Origin: Diplonema japonicum
Lineage: Eukaryota; Euglenozoa; Diplonemea; Diplonemida; Diplonemidae
Length of the DNA stretch: 64,000 bases
Assembly (NCBI GenBank): GCA_964019335.1
Contig: OZ025668.1
Coordinates: 372,001 to 436,000, forward strand
Direction of reading: 5' to 3'
A program made the translations under genes and the position numbers. Positions 22,691 through 32,650 of this stretch are shown in pieces. The notes beneath the pieces are model-generated. The model ran no database searches. It saw nothing but the letters and a program-made list of their open reading frames with translations, and was not told the DNA's origin. The stretch's first letter is position 1; every line of letters begins with the position of its first letter.

Positions 22691-23392
22691 CTTTTTTTTT
22701 AATTCTCTGTTCCCTTTTTTTGGGGGGGGGGCTCTGTGTTTCGTGATATACAAAAGATAAGAGGGGAAGATTGTTTACAAAGCATCACCGAGTCGTCTCC
22801 CGGCTTTATGGCCAGATGAAACGTAACTCGAAGGTCATCTCTCCTTGTTGTTTCCTGTCTCCTTCTTTTTTGCTGCTGGTATGTATTTATGTGCCACAAA
22901 AGAAAAATAAGAAAGTGATAGAAGAAAGGGTGGGGAAGAAAAAAAAAAAAGGGAGTGGGGTGGTAGTCTTCCAAAATAAAAACTAGTTGTTCGATCGAGA
23001 TCATAATGAAAGACAAGTAAAACAAGCCTCTTGTTAACCACACATCGGTAAAAAAATCAGTAACTATTTACCTAACCACAAGTGGAGATAAAAAGCTGAT
23101 GGCACCGGCGTGTGGCTGAGGCAAATAAAAGAGATGAGATAAAGGAGGTTCCTGTTTTGGAACCCCCCCTTGTCTCTACTTATCTACCCTTTCTCCCTTC
23201 TGGGGTCTCGGCCTTTCTTTCTTTTTTGGCTGTGTTGCCTGAAATAAAAAAAAAATAAAAAAAGGGAGAGGAAAAGATCGCAAGGGGAGGATCAAAAAAT
23301 AGAATACAAAAAGTAATTTCTTCTTTTTGTCAAACACAATATTCTTTTTTTTTTTTTTTTTTTTTGAAAAATCATCAATATCAATAATATAT
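22691..23392. other. intergenic, left part of WSC duplication unit 1
   Basis: From about 22880 the sequence matches 27295-27800, including ttgttcgatcgagat, ctcttgtt.ctcacacatcggt and agctgatggcac. It therefore belongs to a duplicated unit shared with the second WSC gene. It also has A/T and G runs. No gene seen. Confidence 0.55.
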
Positions 23393-24075
23393 TTTATTTC
23401 ACTCTTCAGAAATTACTTCACGCACTGGGGGGCCCATTACTTCACGCTAAATCTCATTGCTTCACGGTGAAATAATGGCCTGTTTTCCGTGAAGTAATAG
23501 GGGTTTCCGTTAAATAATGCCTCGGTAGGCCAATTTTTGCCTCGGTTCGGTTCCCAGTGGGGCTACTTTTTCCTCTCAGTTTGCTATTTCCCCCCAGGTT
23601 CAGCTCAATTGGCCAACTTTTGCCTCGGCTCAGTTCCAAGTTGGACTACTTTTTCCTCCCAATTTGCCCACTTTTGGCTAGGCCTTGTTCCCAGTTTCTG
23701 TGGGTAACTCTTCTGTGGGTAAGGGTAACTTAGTCAGCTTACCCAAGCACCCCAAAAGACTTCAAAATACCGAAGCAGCAGAAAAAAAGGAGCCAGCGGC
23801 CGCGCTAGGTATGGGAAGGCCTGATTAGAGATGGTGACAGTGGCAATGCCAGCGACAGCGGCAGCTCTTAGTCAACAAAAGGAGGAAAAACAACTTGTAT
23901 TGTAACCTTTGTAACCCCTCTCTTGTTGTACCCCTTGTCACCCTGTTGTGCCCCTCGTGGTGAAGTAATTTCAGAGTGTCGTGAAATAAAACCACTTACC
24001 TACCGCCAAGTAATGCTTTACCGACCTCGAGGTAACGGTAAAATCATTACTTGTTGGCAGTAAATAGCTATTAGA
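23393..24075. repeat. MITE-like palindromic element, copy 2
   Basis: The left terminus ttttatttcactcttcaga at about 23393 has an imperfect inverted partner ending near 23990 (cagagtgtcgtgaaataaaa). Distal to that is the nested fold seen in copy 1: ccgccaagtaatg pairing with cattacttgttggc, around the perfect palindrome acctcgaggt (about 24000-24060). The interior holds an imperfect tandem repeat of about 82 bases (ggccaa.ttttgcctcgg near 23529 and 23611). The element sits inside duplication unit 1 and is absent at the matching place of unit 2. Confidence 0.6.
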
Positions 24076-24433
24076 AAATTGTTGAAGAGAAACTCCAAAC
24101 AGACTACAATTTGTTTCGTGCACACAGTACAAACCATGAGGCTGGTACTGCATCCTACCACTTGTTGGGTTCCTTTCCTTTCCGATCGTCGGCCTTCCGT
24201 ATTTCTATCGCAAGAGGGGACAGAGGGTTGTTTTCTTTTTTTGTTTTTTTTTTGTTGTTGTGATCTTGTTTTTGTTTTTTTATAACATAATCATTCTTTT
24301 TTTAAATCTTGGCTTAAGTTATTCGTGTTTTTATACAGGAAGAAGTAACAAAGGCCACAGATGAATGATAACAGAGAAAAGTAAAAACTCACACACAAAG
24401 GTAATAAAGGGTGATCTTGATAGGGGGTAAATC

Positions 24434-24464
<31 letters not shown>

Positions 24465-24962
24465 AACAATTTTTCAATTGTGTACCAATTGTGAATAATG
24501 ATCAACACGGGTGGGGGACAGAGAGAGGGAGAAAGAAATCTGTTAATGATCTTTATGTCTTTTTGCTGTGTGCACGAGTAAACACAAGAGCTACTCGAGC
24601 ATTTCTTTTTTTTTTTTTTTTTTTTTTTTTTCTGCAAAGTATAAATAAAAATCATGGTTTTCCTTCTCAAGACACGAAGAGAGGGAGGAAGAAAAAAAAA
24701 GAAAAAAAAAAAAACAACAACAAAAATAAAAGGAGAGGGAGGAAAGAAAAAATGAAAAAAAACAAGAAGAAGAAAAAAAAGAGACATTTAAGGGAACCTG
24801 CGGTATGTGGCAGGACGCCTAAAGAAAAGAAGAAAATAAGAAAAAGAAGAATAATTGTGCTTGTGTTCCCACTGACAGGGCTCATTAAAACACAATCTCT
24901 CTTTCCCTCCTTTTTTTTTCTTCATCTTCTTCTTTTTTTGTTTTTTGTTTTTTTCTTGTTTT
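24076..24962. other. intergenic, 3' flank of first WSC gene
   Basis: Matches 27905-28690 in the second unit (e.g. aaactccaaacagactacaatttg; ctttttgctgtgtgcacgag). Contains poly-A/poly-T runs and a copy of the dispersed hairpin motif at 24793-24823. No gene seen. Confidence 0.5.
24793..24823. repeat. dispersed hairpin motif, copy a
   Basis: The sequence reads ggaacctgcggtatgtggca then ggacgcctaa. The stem is CCTGC pairing with GCAGG around a GGTATGTG loop. Further copies lie at 27484-27519, 47141-47170, 50168-50200 and 63531-63564. Confidence 0.6.
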
Positions 24963-27257
24963 TTACACTCCCTGAACAAGGTAAAGGTTCATGTGCCAAC
25001 CGCCACCACAAAACTCGCTGCTGTCCCCAGAGCAGCGCTTGTTGCACCTCCCCTCAGATGCGGGAGATGTAGGGGTGCTGTTCCCACACCAACACTCGCT
25101 GCTGTACTGGGCTCCTGCATACTTGTACCCGTTGTGCTGGCAGGTTTTGGTGCATTCCTCGACGGTGTTCCCGCTCCCGTCCCTGTACGCCCGTGTGTCG
25201 AGCTGCCTGTTGGAGTGGTAGTCCTTGAAGCAGCCGATGTACGACACAATGTCCTTTGCAGGGACAGGACGCACCGCGTACACCCTGTTCCTGTAACTCC
25301 CGCCGCAGGCCTCCGAGTTGTCCCCCAGGCAGGGCTCGGAGCACTCCGAGATGGTCGTCCTCTTCGAGGTGCTGAGGTCGTTCCCGCACCTGCACTCGTC
25401 GTTCCACTGCATCGCTGCATAGGTGTACCCGTTGTGCCAACAGGTCTTCGAGCACTCCCCGACCGTCAGCTTCGACGAAGAAAAGGCGAGGTGGGGGAAC
25501 CTTCTCGAAGAGGAGGAATCCTTGAAGCAACCCTCCAAAGCAGGCGTCATCGGCGTCGCCAGAGGCTTCAAGCTGTAGATGGTGTTTGCATAGGACCCGC
25601 CGCAAATCTTCGAGCTGTCTCCCGTGCATGGCTTGTTGCACCTCGCAGGGTCGGCGCGGGTAGACGTCGAGAGGTCGTTCCCACACCAGCACTCCCTCCC
25701 TGCCTGGGTTCCGGAGTAGGTGTATCCTCTTGCCTGGCAGACGGTTGCGCACACCTCGTTCGTGAGCCCCTCGGTGTCAACATAAACAAAGGTAAGCCTC
25801 CTGGAGGAGGAGCTGTCCTTGTAGCACCCTTCCCAAACAGGGGTGTGGACAGGCTCCGGAGCCGTGTACTGGAACACCTTCATCCTGTACCTCCCACCGC
25901 AGTTCGTTTTCGAGTCCCCCGTGCACGCCAGCTCCTCGCAGTCCTCGTCGGGGTGGTGCACCCCTCTCGACACGTCGTTCCCGCACCAGCACTCCTCCCC
26001 GAACTGCGCCCCAGAGAAGGCGTAGTTTTTCTTGTGGCACCTCTCAGAGCAGGACTGGAGAGTGTTCTCGTCGCCCTTGTAGGCGAGGTGCGGCAGCAAC
26101 CTGTTTCCGATCGAGTCAGCGAAGCAGCCGGTTTCCCAAACAGGGGCGGGGGTGGGAGCAGGGGTCGGGACAGGGGTGGGCTGCGGTGTGGGAGCGACGG
26201 TCCAACTGCAGGCGTCGTAGTCGGAGTCGGGGACCCAGACCCCTTCCCCCATCCCGTTTGTCTCGCACTTGATCTTCCCCGCGCTCTGCTGGTTGTCGAA
26301 CCCGCTGCAGGTGTAGAAACACTTCGTCCCAGCAATGTTCAGAGTGGAGCAGGGAGATGCAACCCCCACAATCCCAGCGTCGATGGCCGCGTTGTTCCCG
26401 GAAGCGGGGAGCTGGCAGACCGCGCTGCTGGAACAGGTGAAGTCGGGGTTCCAGGCAGCCGTCCCGTCCTCCTGGTCGATGCACTCCAGGAGCCCGATCT
26501 TTTCGAACCCGGAGCTGCACTGCGCGTGGCACAGCGTCCCCGCCTCGATCACACGGGAGCTCCCGTCGCAGGACGACAGCGAGGCTGGGACAACGTTCCC
26601 CGTCACGGAGGGGGGAGGCGGGGTGGTGCACCGAGGGGGACCCGTGATGACCGAGATCTCAAAGGTCCAGGCGTGTCTCGTCAGGGAACAGGGGTAGGCC
26701 GAGTTGCAGGGATCGAGGTTCTGGTCCGTGTTCGTGAAGTGCGTCTTGTAGCTGCCCGTCTCGACGAACTGGTTGTCCACAATAACGAAGTAGTAGTCCA
26801 CCATCCTCCTGTTCTGGTAGCGGGGGTCGGTCATCACCATTTGGTCTCCTCGGAGCCCCACCGCGTAGTTGGGGAGCTTCGTGTTGGTGTCCGCGTTGTA
26901 GCACTCCACCGCACTGTCAGGGAAAATGGGTACCTTGCCATTGGGGTCCCTCGAATCCAGACAGTGGGTCTTCAACACATCTTCAAAGGCCTGCACGGTC
27001 GACCCTGCATTAGGAAGGTTGCTGGCACTCGGCTTGCAAACATTCGAAAACGGAGACGAAATCACACGGGCGCTTGGGTCCTGGATGTGGACCTGGCCAC
27101 GAGGGTCTGAGCCGCCATGGTAGTAAGTGATGAACCAGAAAGCGAAGGTGTTGGGCTGCTGCTTCGATGTGGCGCTGCACACCACGTTCAAGTGTGCCTC
27201 TGCACTTCCTGAAAGGAGCCCCAAGATGAGGGCTGTTGTCAACATTGTCCGTTCCAT
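24963..27257 (-). CDS. secreted sushi/WSC-domain protein, copy 1
   Basis: Predicted product of 764 residues, Cys-rich. The start at 27257 gives a signal peptide (MERTMLTTALILGLLSGSAEA). Residues about 22-215 are an unrecognised N-terminal domain. Two sushi/CCP-like Cys modules follow (about 215-355, e.g. GTLCHAQCSSGFEKIG), then a TPAPTPAPTPAP linker, then four WSC domains. Each WSC domain carries a GCF/YKD start, a Cys..Cys core with ECWCGND or ECRCGND, and a CxGDSS..CGG end. WSC domains bind carbohydrate, so a cell-surface or extracellular glycan-binding role is likely. No transmembrane helix or GPI signal is seen at the C-terminus. It is nearly identical to the next gene; the main difference is an 11-residue longer linker. 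CTTTCAG lies just upstream at 27289. Confidence 0.9.
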   Translation of the reverse strand: MERTMLTTALILGLLSGSAEAHLNVVCSATSKQQPNTFAFWFITYYHGGSDPRGQVHIQDPSARVISSPFSNVCKPSASNLPNAGSTVQAFEDVLKTHCLDSRDPNGKVPIFPDSAVECYNADTNTKLPNYAVGLRGDQMVMTDPRYQNRRMVDYYFVIVDNQFVETGSYKTHFTNTDQNLDPCNSAYPCSLTRHAWTFEISVITGPPRCTTPPPPSVTGNVVPASLSSCDGSSRVIEAGTLCHAQCSSGFEKIGLLECIDQEDGTAAWNPDFTCSSSAVCQLPASGNNAAIDAGIVGVASPCSTLNIAGTKCFYTCSGFDNQQSAGKIKCETNGMGEGVWVPDSDYDACSWTVAPTPQPTPVPTPAPTPAPVWETGCFADSIGNRLLPHLAYKGDENTLQSCSERCHKKNYAFSGAQFGEECWCGNDVSRGVHHPDEDCEELACTGDSKTNCGGRYRMKVFQYTAPEPVHTPVWEGCYKDSSSSRRLTFVYVDTEGLTNEVCATVCQARGYTYSGTQAGRECWCGNDLSTSTRADPARCNKPCTGDSSKICGGSYANTIYSLKPLATPMTPALEGCFKDSSSSRRFPHLAFSSSKLTVGECSKTCWHNGYTYAAMQWNDECRCGNDLSTSKRTTISECSEPCLGDNSEACGGSYRNRVYAVRPVPAKDIVSYIGCFKDYHSNRQLDTRAYRDGSGNTVEECTKTCQHNGYKYAGAQYSSECWCGNSTPTSPASEGRCNKRCSGDSSEFCGGGWHMNLYLVQGV

Positions 27258-27483
27258 GGTTTTTTTTTCTCTTTTCTTTTTTTTTAAACTGAAAGTGTGT
27301 GTATTCATGTGACACAAACAACTATAATGAGAGAGAGAGAGAGTGATAGAAGAAAGGGGTAAGGAATAAAAAAAGGGGAGTAGGGTAGTCTTCCTTTCTT
27401 TTATTTTTTAATTACCCGAAGGCAAAAAAAAAAAAAAAAAAAAAAGAAAAGAAAAAAAACTTGTTGTTCGATCGAGATGATGA

Positions 27484-27519
27484 TGAACCTGCAGTATGTG
27501 TGTGACAGGATCGCCTAAG
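27484..27519. repeat. dispersed hairpin motif, copy b
   Basis: Reads tgaacctgcagtatgtgtgt followed by gacaggatcgcctaag. Relative to the otherwise matching flank at about 22990-23020, this motif is an extra insertion in unit 2. Confidence 0.6.
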
Positions 27520-27796
27520 ATAGAAAAGAAAGACAAAATAAAAGGCCTCTTGTTACTCACACATCGGTGAAAAAATCAGAATCTATTCATCTAACCACAA
27601 AGTGGAGCGATAAATAGCTGATGGCACTAGCGTGTAGCTGAGACAAAAACAAATGAGAGGAAAATAAAGAAGATCAAAAAAGAAAAGAAAAAAAGAGGGA
27701 AAAAAGAGACATTTAAAGAACAAACAAACAAAAAGTACTTCTTCTTCTTCAAGATTCGTCAACATTCTCTTTGCAACAAATCATCAATATCAATAT

Positions 27797-27877
27797 TATA
27801 TGTGAGAAAAAAACACAACGCACACGGCAACCAAATAACTTTTACAGGGTACCGTGTGCATTGTTTTTCTCATATTA
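27797..27877. repeat. small imperfect inverted-repeat element
   Basis: The arms atatgtgagaaaaaaacaca and its near complement (tgtttttctcatat) plus inner cgcacacgg/ccgtgtgc arms enclose about 20 bases. It lies where unit 1 of the duplication carries MITE copy 2, after the shared flank tcatcaatatcaat. Confidence 0.5.
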
Positions 27878-28695
27878 TGCTCTTAAAAAATTGATAAATC
27901 TTAATTGAAAAAGAAACTCCAGACAAACTACAATTTGTTTTGTGCACACAGTACAAACCATGAGACACCAACTCTTTTTTTTGTTTTTTTTTTTTTGTTT
28001 TCTAACAAGAACTGAACAGCACTTGTCAAATACGAACGAGAAAAAAAAGGGGGGGAAAGGGGGGAAAGGGGTTGTTGAGAGGGGACAGGGGCTTTTTTAA
28101 GTTTTTTGATTTTGTTTTTGTCATTATTTCTTTTAGAATCATTCTTTTTTGAATCATGGTTTAAAATATCGTGTTTCAATTGCAGGGAGAAGTAACAGAG
28201 GCCACAGACAAAAGTAAAATAAATTAAAAAAAAAACTCATTCACACACAAAGGCAATAAGGGCTAATCTTGGGGCGGGGTGGGGGGTTGAGAATAACGAC
28301 CCTTATGTCTTTTTGCTGTCTGCACGAGTAAACATAAAAGCTACTTGAGCACTCGTTTTCATTTTTTTTTTTTTTTTTTTTTTGCTCGTCACACACAAAG
28401 AAAGTTGCACAAGGTAATAAAAAAATCATGGTTTTCCTTCTCAAAAAACGAAGGGAGGAAGCAAAAAAAAAAAAAAGAAAAAAAGCAATAAAAAAAAGAA
28501 GAGAGAGGAAAGAAAGAAAAAAAAGAGAAAAGAAAAAAAAATAAGAAAAAGAAGAATAATTGTGTTTGTGTACCTGCTGACAGGGGCTCATTAAAACACT
28601 ATCCCTCTTTCCCTCCTTTTTTTCCCCTCCCTTTTTTTTTCATCTCCTTTTTTTTTTTTTTGTTTCGTATATTTTTCTTCTTGTCTTTTTTTATT

Positions 28696-30957
28696 TTAAT
28701 CTCCCCGAACAAAGTAAAGGTTCATGTGCCAACCGCCACCACAAAACTCGCTGCTGTCCCCAGAGCAGCGCTTGTTGCACTTCCCCTCAGATGCGGGAGA
28801 TGCAGGGTGGGTGTTCCCACACCAACACTCGCTGCTGTACTGGGCTCCTGCATACTTGTACCCGTTGTGCTGGCAGGTTTTGGTGCATTCCTCGACGGTG
28901 TTCCCGCTCCCGTCCCTGTACGCCCGTGTGTCGAGCTGCCTGTTGGAGTGGTAGTCCTTGAAGCAGCCGATGTACGACACAATGTCCTTTGCAGGGACAG
29001 GACGCACCGCGTACACCCTGTTCCTGTAACTCCCGCCGCAGGCCTCCGAGTTGTCCCCCAGGCAGGGCTCGGAGCACTCCGAGATGGTCGTCCTCTTCGA
29101 GGTGCTGAGGTCGTTCCCGCACCTGCACTCGTCGTTCCACTGCATCGCTGCATAGGTGTACCCGTTGTGCCAACAGGTCTTCGAGCACTCCCCGACCGTC
29201 AGCTTCGACGAAGAAAAGGCGAGGTGGGGGAACCTTCTCGAAGAGGAGGAATCCTTGAAGCAACCCTCCAAAGCAGGCGTCATCGGCGTCGCCAGAGGCT
29301 TCAAGCTGTAGATGGTGTTTGCATAGGACCCGCCGCAAATCTTCGAGCTGTCTCCCGGGCACGGCTTGTTGCACCTCGCAGGGTCGGCGCGGGTAGACGT
29401 CGAGAGGTCGTTCCCACACCAGCACTCCCTCCCTGCCTGGGTTCCGGAGTAGGTGTATCCTCTGTCCTGGCAGACGGTTGCGCACACCTCGTTCGTGAGC
29501 CCCTCGGTGTCAACATAAACAAAGGTAAGCCTCCTGGAGGAGGAGCTGTCCTTGTAGCACCCTTCCCAAACAGGGGTGTGGACAGGCGCCGGAGCCGTGT
29601 ACTGGAACACCTTCATCCTGTACTTCCCACCGCAGTTCGTTTTCGAGTCCCCCGTGCACGCCAGCTCCTCGCAGTCCTCGTCGGGGTGGTGCACCCCTCT
29701 CGACACGTCGTTCCCGCACCAGCACTCCTCCCCGAACTGCGCCCCAGAGAAGGCGTAGTTTTTCTTGTGGCACCTCTCAGAGCAGGACTGGAGAGTGTTC
29801 TCGTCGCCCTTGTAGGCGAGGTGCGGCAGCAACCTGTTTCCGATCACGTCGGCGAAGCAGCCGGTTTCCCAAACAGGGGCGGGGGTGGGAGCGACGGTCC
29901 AACTGCAGGCGTCGTAGTCGGAGTCGGGGACCCAGACCCCTTCCCCCATCCCGTTTGTCTCGCACTTGATCTTCCCCGCGCTCTGCTGGTTGTCGAACCC
30001 GCTGCAGGTGTAGAAACACTTCGTCCCAGCAATGTTCAGAGTGGAGCAGGGAGATGCAACCCCCACAATCCCAGCGTCGATGGCCGCGTTGTTCCCGGAA
30101 GCGGGGAGCTGGCAGACCGCGCTGCTGGAACAGGTGAAGTCGGGGTTCCAGGCAGCCGTCCCGTCCTCCTGGTCGATGCACTCCAGGAGCCCGATCTTTT
30201 CGAACCCGGAGCTGCACTGCGCGTGGCACAGCGTCCCCGCCTCGATCACACGGGAGCTCCCGTCGCAGGACGACAGCGAGGCTGGGACAACGTTCCCCGT
30301 CACGGAGGGGGGAGGCGGGGTGGTGCACCGAGGGGGGCCCGTGATGACCGAGATCTCAAAGGTCCAGGCGTGTCTCGTCAGGGAACAGGGGTAGGCCGAG
30401 TTGCAGGGATCGAGGTTCGCGTCCGTGTTCGTGAAGTGCGTCTTGTAGCTGCCCGTCTCGACGAACTGGTTGTCCACAATAACGAAGTAGTAGTCCACCA
30501 TTACTGCGGTATGGAAACCGGGGTCGGTCATCACCACCTGGTCTCCTCGGAGCCCCACCGCGTAGTTGGGGAGCTTCGTGTTGGTGTCCGCGTTGTAGCA
30601 CTCCACCGCACTGTCAGGGAAAATGGGAACCTTGCCATCGGCGTCCCTCGAATCCAGACAGTGGGTCTTCAACACATCTTCAAAGGCCTGCACGGTCGAC
30701 CCTGCAATGGGAAGGTTGTCGACATTCGGCTTGCAAACATTCGAAAACGGAGAAGAAATCACACGGGCGCTTGGGTCCTGGATGTGGACCTGGCCACGAG
30801 GGTTCGCGTCGTCATCATGTTGGTAAGTGATGAACCAGAAAGCGAAGGTGTTGGGCTGCTGCTTCGATGTGGAGCTGCACACCACGTTTAAGTGTGCCTC
30901 TGCACTTCCTGAAAGGAGCCCCAAGATGAGGGCTGTTGTCAACATTGTCCGTTCCAT
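28696..30957 (-). CDS. secreted sushi/WSC-domain protein, copy 2
   Basis: Predicted product of 753 residues with the same architecture as the gene at 24963-27257: signal peptide, N-terminal unknown domain, two sushi/CCP-like modules, a short Pro/Thr linker (11 residues shorter) and four WSC domains. Most of the coding sequence is nearly identical. Differences cluster in the first 170 residues (e.g. YQHDDDANPRG against YYHGGSDPRG) and in the last WSC domain (GNTHPASPASEG against GNSTPTSPASEG). This suggests a recent tandem duplication, possibly homogenised by gene conversion. It is likely a surface or secreted carbohydrate-binding protein. CTTTCAG, a possible splice acceptor, lies 88 bases before the ATG at 31045. 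Confidence 0.9.
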   Translation of the reverse strand: MERTMLTTALILGLLSGSAEAHLNVVCSSTSKQQPNTFAFWFITYQHDDDANPRGQVHIQDPSARVISSPFSNVCKPNVDNLPIAGSTVQAFEDVLKTHCLDSRDADGKVPIFPDSAVECYNADTNTKLPNYAVGLRGDQVVMTDPGFHTAVMVDYYFVIVDNQFVETGSYKTHFTNTDANLDPCNSAYPCSLTRHAWTFEISVITGPPRCTTPPPPSVTGNVVPASLSSCDGSSRVIEAGTLCHAQCSSGFEKIGLLECIDQEDGTAAWNPDFTCSSSAVCQLPASGNNAAIDAGIVGVASPCSTLNIAGTKCFYTCSGFDNQQSAGKIKCETNGMGEGVWVPDSDYDACSWTVAPTPAPVWETGCFADVIGNRLLPHLAYKGDENTLQSCSERCHKKNYAFSGAQFGEECWCGNDVSRGVHHPDEDCEELACTGDSKTNCGGKYRMKVFQYTAPAPVHTPVWEGCYKDSSSSRRLTFVYVDTEGLTNEVCATVCQDRGYTYSGTQAGRECWCGNDLSTSTRADPARCNKPCPGDSSKICGGSYANTIYSLKPLATPMTPALEGCFKDSSSSRRFPHLAFSSSKLTVGECSKTCWHNGYTYAAMQWNDECRCGNDLSTSKRTTISECSEPCLGDNSEACGGSYRNRVYAVRPVPAKDIVSYIGCFKDYHSNRQLDTRAYRDGSGNTVEECTKTCQHNGYKYAGAQYSSECWCGNTHPASPASEGKCNKRCSGDSSEFCGGGWHMNLYFVRGD

Positions 30958-31129
30958 TGTTTTTTTTTCTCTTTTCTTCTTCTTTTTTTATATTTTTGTG
31001 GCTTGTTTTTTTTTTTTTTTTTTTTTTTTATTCTTTCTTAAAAACTGAAAGTGTGTAACGTAAGGTTCTGCCGTTTTCAAATTAAACAGTAAAATACTAC
31101 TGGTTACTAGTGTTATTGTTAAAATAAAT

Positions 31130-32514
31130 CTACTCCCGCAGGCTTCGTTGCCTTTTTTGAGATTCGCTGCCTTCTTCGTGTAAGGGATCTGCTGTCTCCT
31201 CTCTCGACCTCTCACTGCCGACCCTGTCTCTTCTTCTCCGTCTCGATCTTCTCCTGTCTCTGTAATTGTCATTGCTTCTGTCTCTATTTGTTCTGTTCCT
31301 CTCGTGAGACCTGCTGTCACGCCGCCGCCGCCTCCGCTCGCATGACCTCTCTCTCCGTCGCCCCCCGTCAGAGCTCCTGTCTCTGCCTCCTTTTCTCCTG
31401 TCACGGCTCTCTTTGCTTTCGTTTTGGATAGGCCCTTCTGTCCGTTCCGTTCGGGACTCTTCCTTTTTATCCGCGGTCGTTTCGACTGCCAACTTCTCAG
31501 CTTTGTGCTGCCACTCACGACGTGCTTCCACCTCAGGGTCGACTGGAGCAGCCAGCTTCTCAGGCACAGACAGTTTCTGCAGTCGAGCTAGTCTTTTGCG
31601 TTCAGCTGTTAACCTTGAGACATGTTGCAAGCAATACCTTCGCTAATATCCGACACAGGCTCCTTGATATGTGCTGCCTTCCATTTCTGCCATAAAACAC
31701 GGACCTGTGCGGATTGCTTTAACGATCTGTCGATACCTCTGCCTCGAGCTTCATGTTCACTTCTTCCAGCTTGTCTCTGTCCATCGTGATTTCCTGTAGG
31801 TGGGATGAATGTCTAAAATAACACGCACCTTCCGCCTCACGAACTGCGTGATGAACGCCCTGTCGTCGACGGAGACCGACGCCTGCATCGTGAAGTTCTT
31901 CACCTTTGCCAACGGTGCGTCAGCAGGTGCCGTGATCGACACGGAACTGAGCAACCTGTTTGAAGGCTGTGTTTGTACACACGGGTGACATACTTGAGTG
32001 CGTTATGGCTGCTTTGGGCACCGGTGAACGTAACCTTGAGAATGGGCGAGTCCATGGGGCCAAGGGGCGCAGGGGGCTCGTCCAGCGTAATGGAAGACGT
32101 AGGGCCACAGATGTCCAGAAGTTCTTTTGTAACCTCTACAATGGCGGGGACATCAACCCCCGCAGGCAGTGCAACCACAACAGGCACCGGCCGATCATGC
32201 AGAGCCCGCTGTTGCATTTGCAGTGCATGGATGTGAACTGGTTGCTCGACAGGGGGAGGCGGCGGAGGTGGGGTGAGAATTCCATTATGGTGATGCTGGT
32301 GGTGGTGGTGGTGATGGTGATGGTGATGGTGGTGATGATGGTGGTAGCTCTGGTGCACGTACCCTGGCATGTAACCAGGGTGCGGGGGATATGGCACACC
32401 ACCCATGTACGGAGGGAGAGGTGGCGGGACAGGATGATGCATCCCATATGGAGGGGGCGGGAGGTATCCATGCATCATATGCGGCGGCCCCCCTGGGGGA
32501 GGGTACCCCGCCAT
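31130..32514 (-). CDS. RS-rich, His-tract protein, five exons, possible splicing factor
   Basis: Exons (minus, 5' to 3'): 32514-31994, 31955-31829, 31793-31737, 31704-31638, 31605-31130; they join to 415 residues. Introns are only 38, 35, 32 and 32 bases, all GT-AG. The N-terminus is Pro/Gly/Tyr-rich (MAGYPPPGGPPHMMHGY) with a long His tract (+ strand about 32285-32345). The centre (PVVVALPAGVDVPAIVEVTK) is a folded region I cannot assign, possibly a divergent RRM. The C-terminus is an RS/RD-rich tail (RRRRDSRSHERNRTNRDRS), typical of pre-mRNA splicing or RNA-processing factors. A TTTTCAG acceptor-like site lies 11 bases upstream of the ATG. The general role is inferred from composition only. 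Confidence 0.7.
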
Positions 32515-32650
32515 GTTCCTCCCTCCTGAAAACATAGGAAAGCATCAACAAAAAAAACAAACAAAAAAAAAATACTAAACAAGAGATAGACAACGACTCA
32601 TCAAGGGAAAAAGAAAAAGAAAATGAGAGATGTGGAACGGACATTCCTAT

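Larger units (their letters stand above)
27258..28695. other. intergenic between the two WSC genes
   Basis: Duplicate of the 22880-24960 flank without MITE copy 2, and with its own small element at 27797-27877. Contains AG microsatellite at about 27330-27345, homopolymers and a dispersed hairpin motif at 27484. No gene seen. Confidence 0.5.

Noticed and set aside
24945-27110. Plus-strand ORF of 721 codons antisense to the first WSC gene (and 743 codons at 28660-30891)
   Set aside because: A by-product of strong G/C third positions in the WSC genes; the translation is Val/Arg/Pro/Leu-rich without domains, while the minus strand encodes clear signal peptide, sushi and WSC domains.
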